A DNA stretch of 64,000 nucleotides from contig NZ_CP041783.1 of the NCBI RefSeq assembly GCF_007567505.1, positions 124,001 to 188,000 of the forward strand, read 5' to 3'. This stretch comes from Shewanella donghaensis. GTDB taxonomy: Bacteria; Pseudomonadota; Gammaproteobacteria; Enterobacterales; Shewanellaceae. The notes under the pieces were generated by a model. It was not told where the DNA came from. It saw only the letters and a list, made by a program, of their open reading frames with translations, and ran no database searches. This document shows, in pieces, positions 56,977 through 64,000 of this stretch; position 1 is the first letter of the stretch; every line of letters starts with the position of its first letter. A program made the position numbers and the translations under genes.

Positions 56977-57021
56977 GTTTCTGGGTAGTTTGAACCCAAG
57001 GGTTCCTATTTTAGAAATATG

Positions 57022-57041
57022 CTATCTCCCCGCCATATTTA
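57022..57041 (+). repeat. Displaced copy of the tRNA-Ser 3' end
   Basis: A 20-base segment matches 56920-56939 (the tRNA 3' end plus CCATATTTA) at 19 of 20 positions. It is followed by its own terminator hairpin. It may be a remnant of a second tRNA-Ser gene, or an attachment-site scar. Confidence 0.7.
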
Positions 57042-57042
57042 G

Positions 57043-57073
57043 AAAGCCCGTTACCAAAGTAACGGGCTTTTTA
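57043..57073 (+). terminator. Second terminator downstream of tRNA-Ser
   Basis: AAAGCCCGTTAC and GTAACGGGCTTT pair around CAAA, with T-run. It directly follows the displaced tRNA 3' end. Confidence 0.92.
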
Positions 57074-57200
57074 TTAACTTTAATTCGATGGTCAGTGCAA
57101 CACCTTAATGTCGTGTTGAATCCCATGCTTGTAGTGCTTGATTTAAACTCTTGGGGGTTCGGTATGGACTGCTTTGGTGGTCAAGCAGTGCTGCTAAATA

Positions 57201-57434
57201 TTAAATGACAGTTTTACGTGAGCAAGCAGTAATCGTTACTGCAAATAGGGCTATAGTTGCCAGATAGACGATAGTGCCTTTTGCTGTACCACATATTTGT
57301 ATGAACATAATTACAGAGATAATATTGATTAAAGCAGTAGCCGCTTTATGAGACAGCTTGCTGTTAAATGCATCCTGGTAACGTAATAGTAATGTGCCAA
57401 AGAATGCGGTTAGTAATGCATATGTTAAGATCAT
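57201..57434 (-). CDS. Small membrane protein at the end of the heme locus
   Basis: 77 residues from ATG at 57434 with AAGG upstream (longer in-frame extension to 57536 has no support and overlaps hutW). Three hydrophobic segments: an N-terminal helix (ILTYALLTAFFGTLLL), a middle one (NIISVIMFIQIC) and a C-terminal one (IVYLATIALFAVTITAC). No family is recognised. It lies 55 bases after hutW on the same strand with no terminator between, so it may belong to the Fur-controlled hutW transcript. Confidence 0.55.
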   Translation of the reverse strand: MILTYALLTAFFGTLLLRYQDAFNSKLSHKAATALINIISVIMFIQICGTAKGTIVYLATIALFAVTITACSRKTVI

Positions 57435-57489
57435 CTCAATACCTTTTTTGATATAGTTTACAACGCGAATAAGGAGCCAAAGCTCGCAA

Positions 57490-58869
57490 TTAAGCGGCTT
57501 CAGTTTTGTTATAAGGGTTGCTTGAAAGGTATTCAAACAGCCCAGTCTGCATGTTTACATTCCAAAAACGTCCTGCTAGCGTCAGTGATAAGTTTGATTC
57601 ACTTAACGTTGCCAATCCATGGTGTTGCCATGCTTTAAATAATGGTAATAAGTGGTTAATCAAACTTGTTTCAATAGCTGAAAAAGCTAAGGTTCCGGAG
57701 TCTAATCCTCGTTTAAAAACAGCATCAAATGCGGCTGAAGGATTTGGCGTTAATACCATTGCGGGTACTTGAGTTGGCGTTTTAAGCGACTCTTTTTCTG
57801 AGATTTCTTTATGTGCTGTATGAGCTTGCTGCCATTCACTGAGATTGCGTGCATTCATTAAACCGTGGCCATGAATGCTACCTCCGCCGCCTGCTCCAAA
57901 TGGTAAGATTTCTATGCCGCTTTTGGCTAGCGAATTGTAGATACTACGTTCTCTGTTATCACGTCGCCAGTGGCAGCTTGATAAGCGTTGCCATTGCTGA
58001 GTTTCGAGTTTGTTAGCGCCATATGCGTACATATTGGCTCTCGTTTGACTATCTGCTTGATAATCACTTGCTTGGGGGCCGAGTACTTTTCCTTTATCTT
58101 TCGCTTTTTCAATGCGATTACCCGCTAAACCAATCAATTGGTATAGGTCGATACCATGAGAGCCGCATTCCATTGCTGCCTGAATATCTTGTTGCCAAAT
58201 CTCCATAGTTTGACCAGGTAGGCCGAATATTAAGTCAATGACTATGCTGGCGCTAGGATGCTGGCTCAGTTGTTGTAAGCGAGCCATTAAGGTGTCTTTA
58301 TCATCAAAGCGTCCCGCCGCTTGACGAACAGCGGTATCAAAACTTTGTACTCCAAACGAAAAGCGATTAAATCCATTATCTAAAGCGCTATGCCATTTAT
58401 CATCATCAAAACCATTAAGACGACCTTCTAATGTGATTTCAGCATTATTGATTAAAGGGAATTGCTGAATTGCTTTACCCAACGCTGCAATTTCTTCTGC
58501 TTTAATGTCAGTGGGTGTGCCACCGCCGACATACACAGTGTCAAAGGGTTGGCTTTGTGCCAACGGGCTCATAGCTGCACTATTGAGTTGCTCACACAGA
58601 CTTTGCATGTAGTCGCTGATCCGTTCAGGCTTAGCGCCATTTTCAAAAAAATTGCAGAAGCTACAACGTTTTCGGCAAAAAGGAATGTGAATATACAGCG
58701 CTCTTTTATCTGCTGATGTCGGTTGCTGCCACCACTGTTCCCATAATTGGGGACCGGCATTGAACGGTCTGCTGCCAGTGCGACCAGCATGGGGGGCACT
58801 CTTAACTTTGAATGCATGTTGCAGAGGTTCAGGGCTAGATAAACCCGTCATGGTCGGCGTTAAAATCAT
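57490..58869 (-). CDS. hutW: Heme-utilisation radical SAM protein HutW
   Basis: 459 residues. The radical SAM cluster is Cys65-x3-Cys69-x2-Cys72 in IHIPFCRKRCSFCNFFENG, then GGGTPTDI. It is related to HemN/HemW but belongs with HutW/ChuW, which in Vibrio and enterics act in anaerobic heme breakdown. Location next to heme-import genes and a Fur box 26 bases before the start support this. Met7 is an alternative start. No HutX or HutZ partner lies in the window. Confidence 0.88.
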   Translation of the reverse strand: MILTPTMTGLSSPEPLQHAFKVKSAPHAGRTGSRPFNAGPQLWEQWWQQPTSADKRALYIHIPFCRKRCSFCNFFENGAKPERISDYMQSLCEQLNSAAMSPLAQSQPFDTVYVGGGTPTDIKAEEIAALGKAIQQFPLINNAEITLEGRLNGFDDDKWHSALDNGFNRFSFGVQSFDTAVRQAAGRFDDKDTLMARLQQLSQHPSASIVIDLIFGLPGQTMEIWQQDIQAAMECGSHGIDLYQLIGLAGNRIEKAKDKGKVLGPQASDYQADSQTRANMYAYGANKLETQQWQRLSSCHWRRDNRERSIYNSLAKSGIEILPFGAGGGGSIHGHGLMNARNLSEWQQAHTAHKEISEKESLKTPTQVPAMVLTPNPSAAFDAVFKRGLDSGTLAFSAIETSLINHLLPLFKAWQHHGLATLSESNLSLTLAGRFWNVNMQTGLFEYLSSNPYNKTEAA

Positions 58870-58894
58870 TTTAAATCCATAGAATAAATACTTT

Positions 58895-58913
58895 GGTAAT
58901 GATAACCATTATC
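58895..58913. promoter_or_regulatory. Fur box upstream of hutW
   Basis: GGTAATGATAACCATTATC matches the 19-base Fur consensus GATAATGATAATCATTATC at 17 positions. It lies 26 bases before the hutW start and inside the gap after the ABC exporter, implying a second iron-regulated promoter within the cluster. Confidence 0.88.
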
Positions 58914-58971
58914 AATAGGTGTTCAAGTGACTTAGCTCAAATTTTTATTATTTACAATGTAAGTCATTGGT

Positions 58972-60828
58972 TCAGCACTCGTTGGACTCGCAGTATAATT
59001 GCCTAAAAAGCCCGTTGGTTGTAGTTAGATTTTCTTCATTACCAGATTGACTAATTTTGCCTTCGTCGAGCACTAAAATGCGGTTAGCTAAGCGTAAGTT
59101 ATTTAATCTATGAGTAATAATAATGCAGGTTCGCTGTTGTAAAAAAGGCTGTAGGTTTGACAGCACTTGCTTTTCAGTTAATACGTCCAATGCGGATGTT
59201 GCTTCATCCAATATGACAACTTGAGGGGAGGCTAACCACATTCTGGCTAACGCTAAACGTTGCATTTGCCCGCCTGATAATCGTGTCTGCGCCCGGCCTA
59301 AGTCAGTATCTAGTTTCAAGGGCCAAGCGGTGACTGTTTCGCTAAGTGCTGCTTGATCTAAGGCTTGCCACAGTTTTTCATCATCATAAACTTTGCCTAG
59401 GGTGAGGTTATCGCGCAGGGTGCCTGTGAGTAGTTTGGGCTTTTGGGGTACGTAACCTACTTGGCTACGAAATATATCAAATCCATATGCTTCAAGGGGT
59501 TGCTGATTTATGATTATTTGTCCTGATTGTGGTTGGTAGAAACCCAGTAGTAGATTGATTAAAGTCGACTTTCCCGCTCCGCTCATGGCTAATAGGGCAA
59601 TGGTCTCGTTTTTTTCTATTTGAAAGTCGAGTTGGTTTAATAATTTGGGATTTTCGGTAAATCCAAAATCTACCTGTTTGAAAGCTATTTCAATAGCGGG
59701 GTTATTACGACTGGATCCATTTAAATTGCTTGAGCTGACGATTTCTGTTGGTGGCAGACGTGTAGCCTCAGTCTCTAATCCAAGTAATTGATTTAACCTC
59801 TCCATAGCTGCGATAGCGCCAAACTTAGCATATTGAATGTTAAGTAATTCTTGAATTGGGCCCATTAAATACCAAAGGTAACTAAAGATGGCAAAGATTT
59901 GCCCTACGGTGAGATCAGACACTAATACCATAAAGATGGCCATGGCTCTGAAGCACTCAAAACCTAATAAAAAGGTGGTGAAACTTAACTTATTTAAGGC
60001 TTCGGTTTTCCACTGGGTGGCAATAGCTCTGTCGCTAAGTTGGCTTGCTAGGCCAAAGACTTTTTTATAATAAAATTGCTCTTGCTGCGCCAAACGTAAC
60101 TCTCTTGTCGCATCAATAGTATCGACTAAGGCTTGCTGAAAAGCTTCGGTTGCGGCATTTTCTTTACGGCGTAATACCTTTACATGCTGTGAAAATCGCG
60201 AAGAAAAATAGATCACCAGCGGATTAAGGAGAATGATCATTAATCCCAGTTGCCAATTGAGCCAGAGTAAAACACTGGCAATGGCGATAATGGTGAGTAA
60301 GCTAATAATAAAGCGCGACAATGTGTCACTAACAAAGCGCTCAACAGTATCAACATCGGTAATGCATCGAGCTGAAATCCCGGTACTCCCTAAACGATCA
60401 AATTCACTGATTTGAATTTTAGGCAGAAAGAACAACACCTGTTGACGGATATCGAGGCTAATGCGTTTAGCTATTTTGGTAAATTCTCGTGATTGAAACA
60501 CCTGTGCGAGCATATTAAGTAATCTCAATAGCATCACCATCACTAATACCGCAGCAATATAATAACCACTGCTTTGGGCATTTTCAGGAAGCAGCATATT
60601 AAGCTGTTCAATCAACCATCCTGGTGAAGCTAATAGCACTTCATCGACGAGTAAAGGCATCAACATCGGAATAGGTAAACTGAGTAAGGTGGCAACAATG
60701 GCGATGGTATTCGCTTTAATCAACTGTGGACGGTGACGCAATACTTTGTTTAATAGCCAAGCCCAACAGAGTTGTGATTGATTCTCGGCTTTATTGATAA
60801 GAGGTTTTGTTGAATCAAATGATGACAA
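58972..60828 (-). CDS. ABC exporter (fused membrane and ATPase domains)
   Basis: 618 residues, TTG start at 60828 with AAGGAT upstream; an in-frame stop lies just before, so no longer form is possible. Six membrane helices (about residues 35-330) are followed by the nucleotide-binding domain: Walker A AMSGAGKST (first Gly replaced by Ala), Q-loop, signature LSGGQ, Walker B VVILDEATSALD and switch His (IITHR). This is the export-type ABC half-transporter fold, working as a homodimer. The substrate is unknown. It sits between hmuV and hutW in a heme-uptake cluster. Confidence 0.85.
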   Translation of the reverse strand: MSSFDSTKPLINKAENQSQLCWAWLLNKVLRHRPQLIKANTIAIVATLLSLPIPMLMPLLVDEVLLASPGWLIEQLNMLLPENAQSSGYYIAAVLVMVMLLRLLNMLAQVFQSREFTKIAKRISLDIRQQVLFFLPKIQISEFDRLGSTGISARCITDVDTVERFVSDTLSRFIISLLTIIAIASVLLWLNWQLGLMIILLNPLVIYFSSRFSQHVKVLRRKENAATEAFQQALVDTIDATRELRLAQQEQFYYKKVFGLASQLSDRAIATQWKTEALNKLSFTTFLLGFECFRAMAIFMVLVSDLTVGQIFAIFSYLWYLMGPIQELLNIQYAKFGAIAAMERLNQLLGLETEATRLPPTEIVSSSNLNGSSRNNPAIEIAFKQVDFGFTENPKLLNQLDFQIEKNETIALLAMSGAGKSTLINLLLGFYQPQSGQIIINQQPLEAYGFDIFRSQVGYVPQKPKLLTGTLRDNLTLGKVYDDEKLWQALDQAALSETVTAWPLKLDTDLGRAQTRLSGGQMQRLALARMWLASPQVVILDEATSALDVLTEKQVLSNLQPFLQQRTCIIITHRLNNLRLANRILVLDEGKISQSGNEENLTTTNGLFRQLYCESNEC

Positions 60829-60845
60829 GGGGATCTATCCTTATG

Positions 60846-60883
60846 AACATTGCCTAGTCAGTGTGAACTGCATAGGCAATGTT
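60846..60883. repeat. Strong hairpin between hmuV and the exporter
   Basis: AACATTGCCTA and TAGGCAATGTT form a perfect 11-bp stem; inside, CAGT-GTGA-ACTG makes a second small stem. There is no T-run on either strand, so it resembles an RNA-stability or attenuation element rather than a terminator. Confidence 0.75.
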
Positions 60884-60922
60884 GATTGGTGGTTTAGCAA
60901 GTAAACGGGCGAGAAACTAACA

Positions 60923-61828
60923 TTAGAAGATGTACTGGGTGTTAGTTTTAGCATCAAGCATCATCGTGGGTTTGTAATGCCATACTTTCTCGATAATGTC
61001 TGCGGTTAAGGCTTGCGCAGGAGCGGCATCACTAACGACCACCCCATTCTCAAGAATGACTAACCTGTCAGCATATTGGCATGCTTGATTAAGGTCATGC
61101 AGCACCACAATAACCGCGTAATGGTGGTCATGGGCTAAGGATTTTGCTAATGACAACACCCTATGTTGCTGGGCTAAATCCAGTGCAGATGTGGGTTCAT
61201 CTAACAATAAAATGGGATTTTCAGGTGCTTGTGCTAGCTGGGTCAATACTCTTGCAAGTTGAACTCGTTGTTTTTCACCACCTGATAAAGTGGGATAGCT
61301 ACGATACTTTAGTGCTGTTAGGGCAACTTGCTCTAATTTCTCATCAACAATGGCTTGGCCCTGTTGCTGGTTTACCGTCAACGGGTATAAACCCATCTCA
61401 ACCACTTCATGAACTTTAAAAGGGAAGGTCAGTGACGCATGTTGCGGTAAAACCGCTAATGATTTTGCTAATTGTTGTCTATCCCAACTTTTAAGCTGTT
61501 CACCATAAACGCTAATATCACCCGTGCTTAAAGTTACCTCCTGGCAAAGGCTTTTTAGTAAGGTGGATTTTCCTGCGCCATTTGGCCCTAGCAATGCAGT
61601 TACTTGACCCGATTTAAGCTGTAAATTGACATCTGATAAGACCGGTTTATTACCAATGTTAACGGATAAATTACGGATTTTAACCGCGCTATTATTTATT
61701 GGTAGAATAGGGTTGTTACCTTTTACATCCGCACTTACCCCCGTATTTCTGTGTAAGCCTAGATGAGTATCATCAAACGTCATCGATTGGGATTTTGCAT
61801 GGGACTTCATTTTGAATAAACCGACCAT
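60923..61828 (-). CDS. hmuV: Heme ABC importer ATPase HmuV
   Basis: 301 residues. The ATPase core starts near residue 48 ([19 protein letters not shown]); Walker A is [16 protein letters not shown], signature [15 protein letters not shown], Walker [13 protein letters not shown], and the switch His follows in VVLHDLNQ. It powers heme import through HmuU. The start abuts the hmuU stop (TAAATG), implying coupling. About 46 residues before the core are longer than in typical HmuV (about 255), so a later start is possible though none with a good ribosome site was found. Confidence 0.92.
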   Translation of the reverse strand: MVGLFKMKSHAKSQSMTFDDTHLGLHRNTGVSADVKGNNPILPINNSAVKIRNLSVNIGNKPVLSDVNLQLKSGQVTALLGPNGAGKSTLLKSLCQEVTLSTGDISVYGEQLKSWDRQQLAKSLAVLPQHASLTFPFKVHEVVEMGLYPLTVNQQQGQAIVDEKLEQVALTALKYRSYPTLSGGEKQRVQLARVLTQLAQAPENPILLLDEPTSALDLAQQHRVLSLAKSLAHDHHYAVIVVLHDLNQACQYADRLVILENGVVVSDAAPAQALTADIIEKVWHYKPTMMLDAKTNTQYIF

Positions 61829-62845
61829 TTATACCAACTTATTGCGCTGCTTTAGCAGCAACAAAATAAAGAAAGGTGCACCAAGCAGTGCTGTGACTAA
61901 GCCCACTGGTAATTCAGATGGAGCAACAATCGAGCGGGCGCCAATATCGGCGAGTACCAATATACCTGCACCTAATATCGCACTCAGTGGTAGCAGCAGT
62001 TTATGATCTGGTCCCACTATCATTCTGACTAAATGAGGCACAACAAGGCCGATAAAACCAATAATTCCCGTGGCAGCAACCGCGATGCCAACCCCAATAG
62101 CGCATAGGATGATGAGACGCAATTTGAGCTTATCTACGTCAAGACCAAGGTGCCTTGCTTCCGCTTCACCCAGTAATAAAGCATTAAGGGCTTTTGCATT
62201 GCGGTTAAAGTGCCAGCTAATGATGGCTAAAGCTATCAAGCTTAAAATGACATAATGCCACTGAGCTCCAGCAATGGAGCCCATTTGCCATAAGGTTAAG
62301 TCTCGTAAAGCCATATCATTGGCCATGTAAGTTAATACGCCAATGCCTGAGCCTGCTAATGATGCCACTGCAACACCTGATAGCAGTAACAGTACCACTG
62401 ATGTTCCGCTAGGGCTTGAGGCGAGTTTATACACCAAAAGCGTGGTGATTAAACCGGCTACGAAGGCGCTAAATGCCACTAAATATTCGCCGCCATTGGG
62501 GAATAACACGATACAAACAGCAGCGCCTAAAGCAGCCCCCGATGAGACACCAATAATGCCAGGGTCTGCTAATGGGTTTCTAAATAGGCCCTGCATTACA
62601 GCGCCACATTGTGCCAACGTTGCGCCAACGGCGAGTGCGAGTAAAGTGCGTGGTAAGCGCACATTGTTAATGACCAATTGTTCGTGAGGCGCTACTGTCG
62701 ATAATGGTTGTTGCGTGGCCCAATTCACCACAGCATTAAAGCTGGTGGTTGGGCTAATTTGCAATGGACCTATGCTGACCGACAACAGGCTTGTTATCAC
62801 TAATGCAGTGATTAAACAGGGCCAAAGCCAACGTTGATTTTGCAT
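61829..62845 (-). CDS. hmuU: Heme ABC importer permease HmuU
   Basis: 338 residues, FecCD/BtuC-type permease with about ten membrane helices. Landmarks are VRLPRTLLALAVGATLAQCGAVMQGLFRNPLADPGIIGVSSGAA and the C-terminal GLVVPHLVRMIVGPDHKLLLPLSAILGA, contacting the ATPase. It moves heme from HmuT into the cytoplasm. It begins 27 bases after the hmuT stop. Confidence 0.94.
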   Translation of the reverse strand: MQNQRWLWPCLITALVITSLLSVSIGPLQISPTTSFNAVVNWATQQPLSTVAPHEQLVINNVRLPRTLLALAVGATLAQCGAVMQGLFRNPLADPGIIGVSSGAALGAAVCIVLFPNGGEYLVAFSAFVAGLITTLLVYKLASSPSGTSVVLLLLSGVAVASLAGSGIGVLTYMANDMALRDLTLWQMGSIAGAQWHYVILSLIALAIISWHFNRNAKALNALLLGEAEARHLGLDVDKLKLRLIILCAIGVGIAVAATGIIGFIGLVVPHLVRMIVGPDHKLLLPLSAILGAGILVLADIGARSIVAPSELPVGLVTALLGAPFFILLLLKQRNKLV

Positions 62846-62872
62846 GTTAATTCCTACAGCTGATTAACGGCT

Positions 62873-63874
62873 TTAAAGTTGTTGGGTAGCGGCTTGGATT
62901 GAGAGAAAGTCACTGGCAAGAGTATCTGCGGCTTGAATAGCACTTATTCCTAAACCACCTAATAATGCTTGGGGTTTTATTGCTTTGATTTGCTTATGCT
63001 CACCGGCTGGAGTGTGCTGTAGTAATGGCATCTTTTCCAGTAGCTCTGCTGCGGGGTTCTGCTGTTCGTCATCACTGCGATTAGATATTAAAATCACATC
63101 AGGCTGTAACGCCAAAATGCCTTCTTGTGAGACACTTTTATAACCGTCAAAACCTGCGATGTTGTTACCGCCTGCAAGATTTATAATGATATCTGCGGCG
63201 GTATTATTACCACCGACTCTAGCGGGTCTATCAGCTTGTAATAATAAGAATAATACTTTTAATGGTTTGCCGTTGTCGGTGATTTTTTGCTGCTTGGCAT
63301 CAAGCTTTACAAAGGCTTCTTCAACTTGGCTTTTAAGGGCGGTTGCTTGTGATTGGCGTGACAGTAATTCACCCATTTGATCAATATTGGCAAGTAGCTG
63401 AGCTTGAGTGTCAGCATCAGGTAATTGCACCACGTTCACATTGGCCTGCGACAAAACTTCTAGTGTGGTTTTTGGCCCCATGGCATCTGAGCCCAATAGT
63501 AGGCTAGGTGACAGTGCCAATATGCCTTCTGCTGATAGCATTCTGTGATAACCAAGCTTGGCTACCTCTGTCAGTTCTGCAGGTATTTGGCTGGTGGAGT
63601 CAACGCCAACCAATTCATTGCTTGCATCAAGAGCCAGCACCAATTCAGTAATCCCCGCACCTGCACTGACAACTCGAGTATTTTGTGTTTTAAGGCTATT
63701 TACAGGGTTATCAGTGGTCATATCCGTCGCAATAGTCTGACTATAAGCATTTGGTGCCATGAAAGCATTGGTCACTAATGCGCCTGTAACTAAGGCACTT
63801 GTGAATAAAGCACTCAGTACAATGCGTACTTTTTGGGATGTCGGTTTATGAGATATAGATGTAAGGTTGAACAT
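62873..63874 (-). CDS. hmuT: Periplasmic heme-binding protein HmuT
   Basis: 333 residues from ATG at 63874 with GGAG six bases before; a TTG at 63886 adds four residues. An N-terminal signal segment (hydrophobic LSALFTSALVTGALVTNAF, cleavage near NAYS/Q) precedes the class III binding fold: TRVVSAGAGITELVLALDASNELVGVDSTSQ and a Tyr in KLGYHRMLSAEGILALSPSLLLGSDA, the usual heme-ligand position. First gene of hmuTUV, following an exbD-like 3' end. Confidence 0.9.
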   Translation of the reverse strand: MFNLTSISHKPTSQKVRIVLSALFTSALVTGALVTNAFMAPNAYSQTIATDMTTDNPVNSLKTQNTRVVSAGAGITELVLALDASNELVGVDSTSQIPAELTEVAKLGYHRMLSAEGILALSPSLLLGSDAMGPKTTLEVLSQANVNVVQLPDADTQAQLLANIDQMGELLSRQSQATALKSQVEEAFVKLDAKQQKITDNGKPLKVLFLLLQADRPARVGGNNTAADIIINLAGGNNIAGFDGYKSVSQEGILALQPDVILISNRSDDEQQNPAAELLEKMPLLQHTPAGEHKQIKAIKPQALLGGLGISAIQAADTLASDFLSIQAATQQL

Positions 63875-63929
63875 GTTTAACTCCAAATAAAAATAAATTT
63901 GTTAGCGGTGCAATTGGTCAGCGAAAAAA

Positions 63930-64000
63930 CTATGGCTCCATGAGGATTTGTGTATTTGATATTTGCTGACGTTGCAGCAAAGCCAGCACATTCATTAGTG
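63930..64000 (-). CDS. exbD: C-terminal fragment, probably ExbD
   Basis: Only the last 23 or so codons lie inside the window, ending at the stop at 63930-63932. The visible C-terminus, LMNVLALLQRQQISNTQI then LMEP, fits the last helix and end of ExbD (a final strand after a helix). In Shewanella tonB-exbB-exbD precede hmuTUV, which supports the assignment. The evidence is short, so this is tentative. Confidence 0.5.
   Translation of the reverse strand, partial: LMNVLALLQRQQISNTQILMEP

Noticed and set aside
56960..57208. 82-residue plus-strand frame downstream of tRNA-Ser
   Set aside because: Runs across two terminator hairpins and the displaced tRNA end; no ribosome site.

Overview
The window is a chromosomal segment of an AT-rich gammaproteobacterium. 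The best fit is Shewanella or a close relative in the Alteromonadales. The reasons are the gene neighbourhoods (topA next to cysB, rnt next to motY, ybgC-tolQRAB-pal-cpoB running into a tRNA-Lys cluster, an exbD-like 3' end running into hmuTUV, acs divergent from an SLC5-type hybrid kinase) and the protein sequences themselves. No insertion sequence, phage, plasmid or CRISPR array was seen. Almost everything is core genome, so most novelty lies in intergenic DNA.

Layout. 1-6 kb (minus): a DUF58/MoxR pair, lytic transglycosylase slt and rmuC, with two strong inverted repeats between slt and rmuC. 6-8 kb (plus): msrPQ, periplasmic methionine sulfoxide repair. 8-13 kb: a small membrane protein, tRNA-Pro(GGG), yejM and yejL (minus), divergent yejK, then corA. 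13-20 kb: an HD-GYP protein, a 2OG-Fe(II) oxygenase, a PhoPQ-like two-component pair, a LysE-type exporter and a dicarboxylate/amino-acid symporter. 20-29 kb: a large Ig-like surface lipoprotein, a solitary astB, topA with a candidate heat-shock-type promoter, a coiled-coil membrane protein and cysB. 29-36 kb: purMN divergent from upp, an Na+/H+ antiporter-type transporter, a 2-Cys peroxiredoxin, rnt and motY.

36-47 kb: a 618-base gap carries a complete minus-strand transcription unit without an ORF (promoter, hairpin, unstructured stretch, Rho-independent terminator). This is a strong small-RNA candidate whose architecture, and one short core, recall enterobacterial FnrS. It is followed by a prolyl oligopeptidase lipoprotein, the complete Tol-Pal operon, and seven identical tRNA-Lys(TTT) genes in a tandemly duplicated array that also holds two identical degenerate tRNA-like remnants. 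A DcaP-like porin follows.

47-57 kb: grxA, radD, acs divergent from a CrbS-type sensor kinase with a perfect palindrome between them, a glutathione S-transferase, a small membrane protein and tRNA-Ser(TGA). A displaced copy of the tRNA-Ser 3' end lies about 100 bases downstream. 57-64 kb (minus): an iron/heme locus reading exbD (partial), hmuT, hmuU, hmuV, an ABC exporter, hutW with a 17/19 Fur box, and a small membrane protein.

Start codons were revised where a ribosome binding site and family length pointed to an internal start (rmuC, cysB, purM, rnt, motY, ybgC, tolQ, cpoB, porin, acs, crbS, hmuT and several small proteins). All family assignments are by eye from motifs and remembered family features; no search was run.
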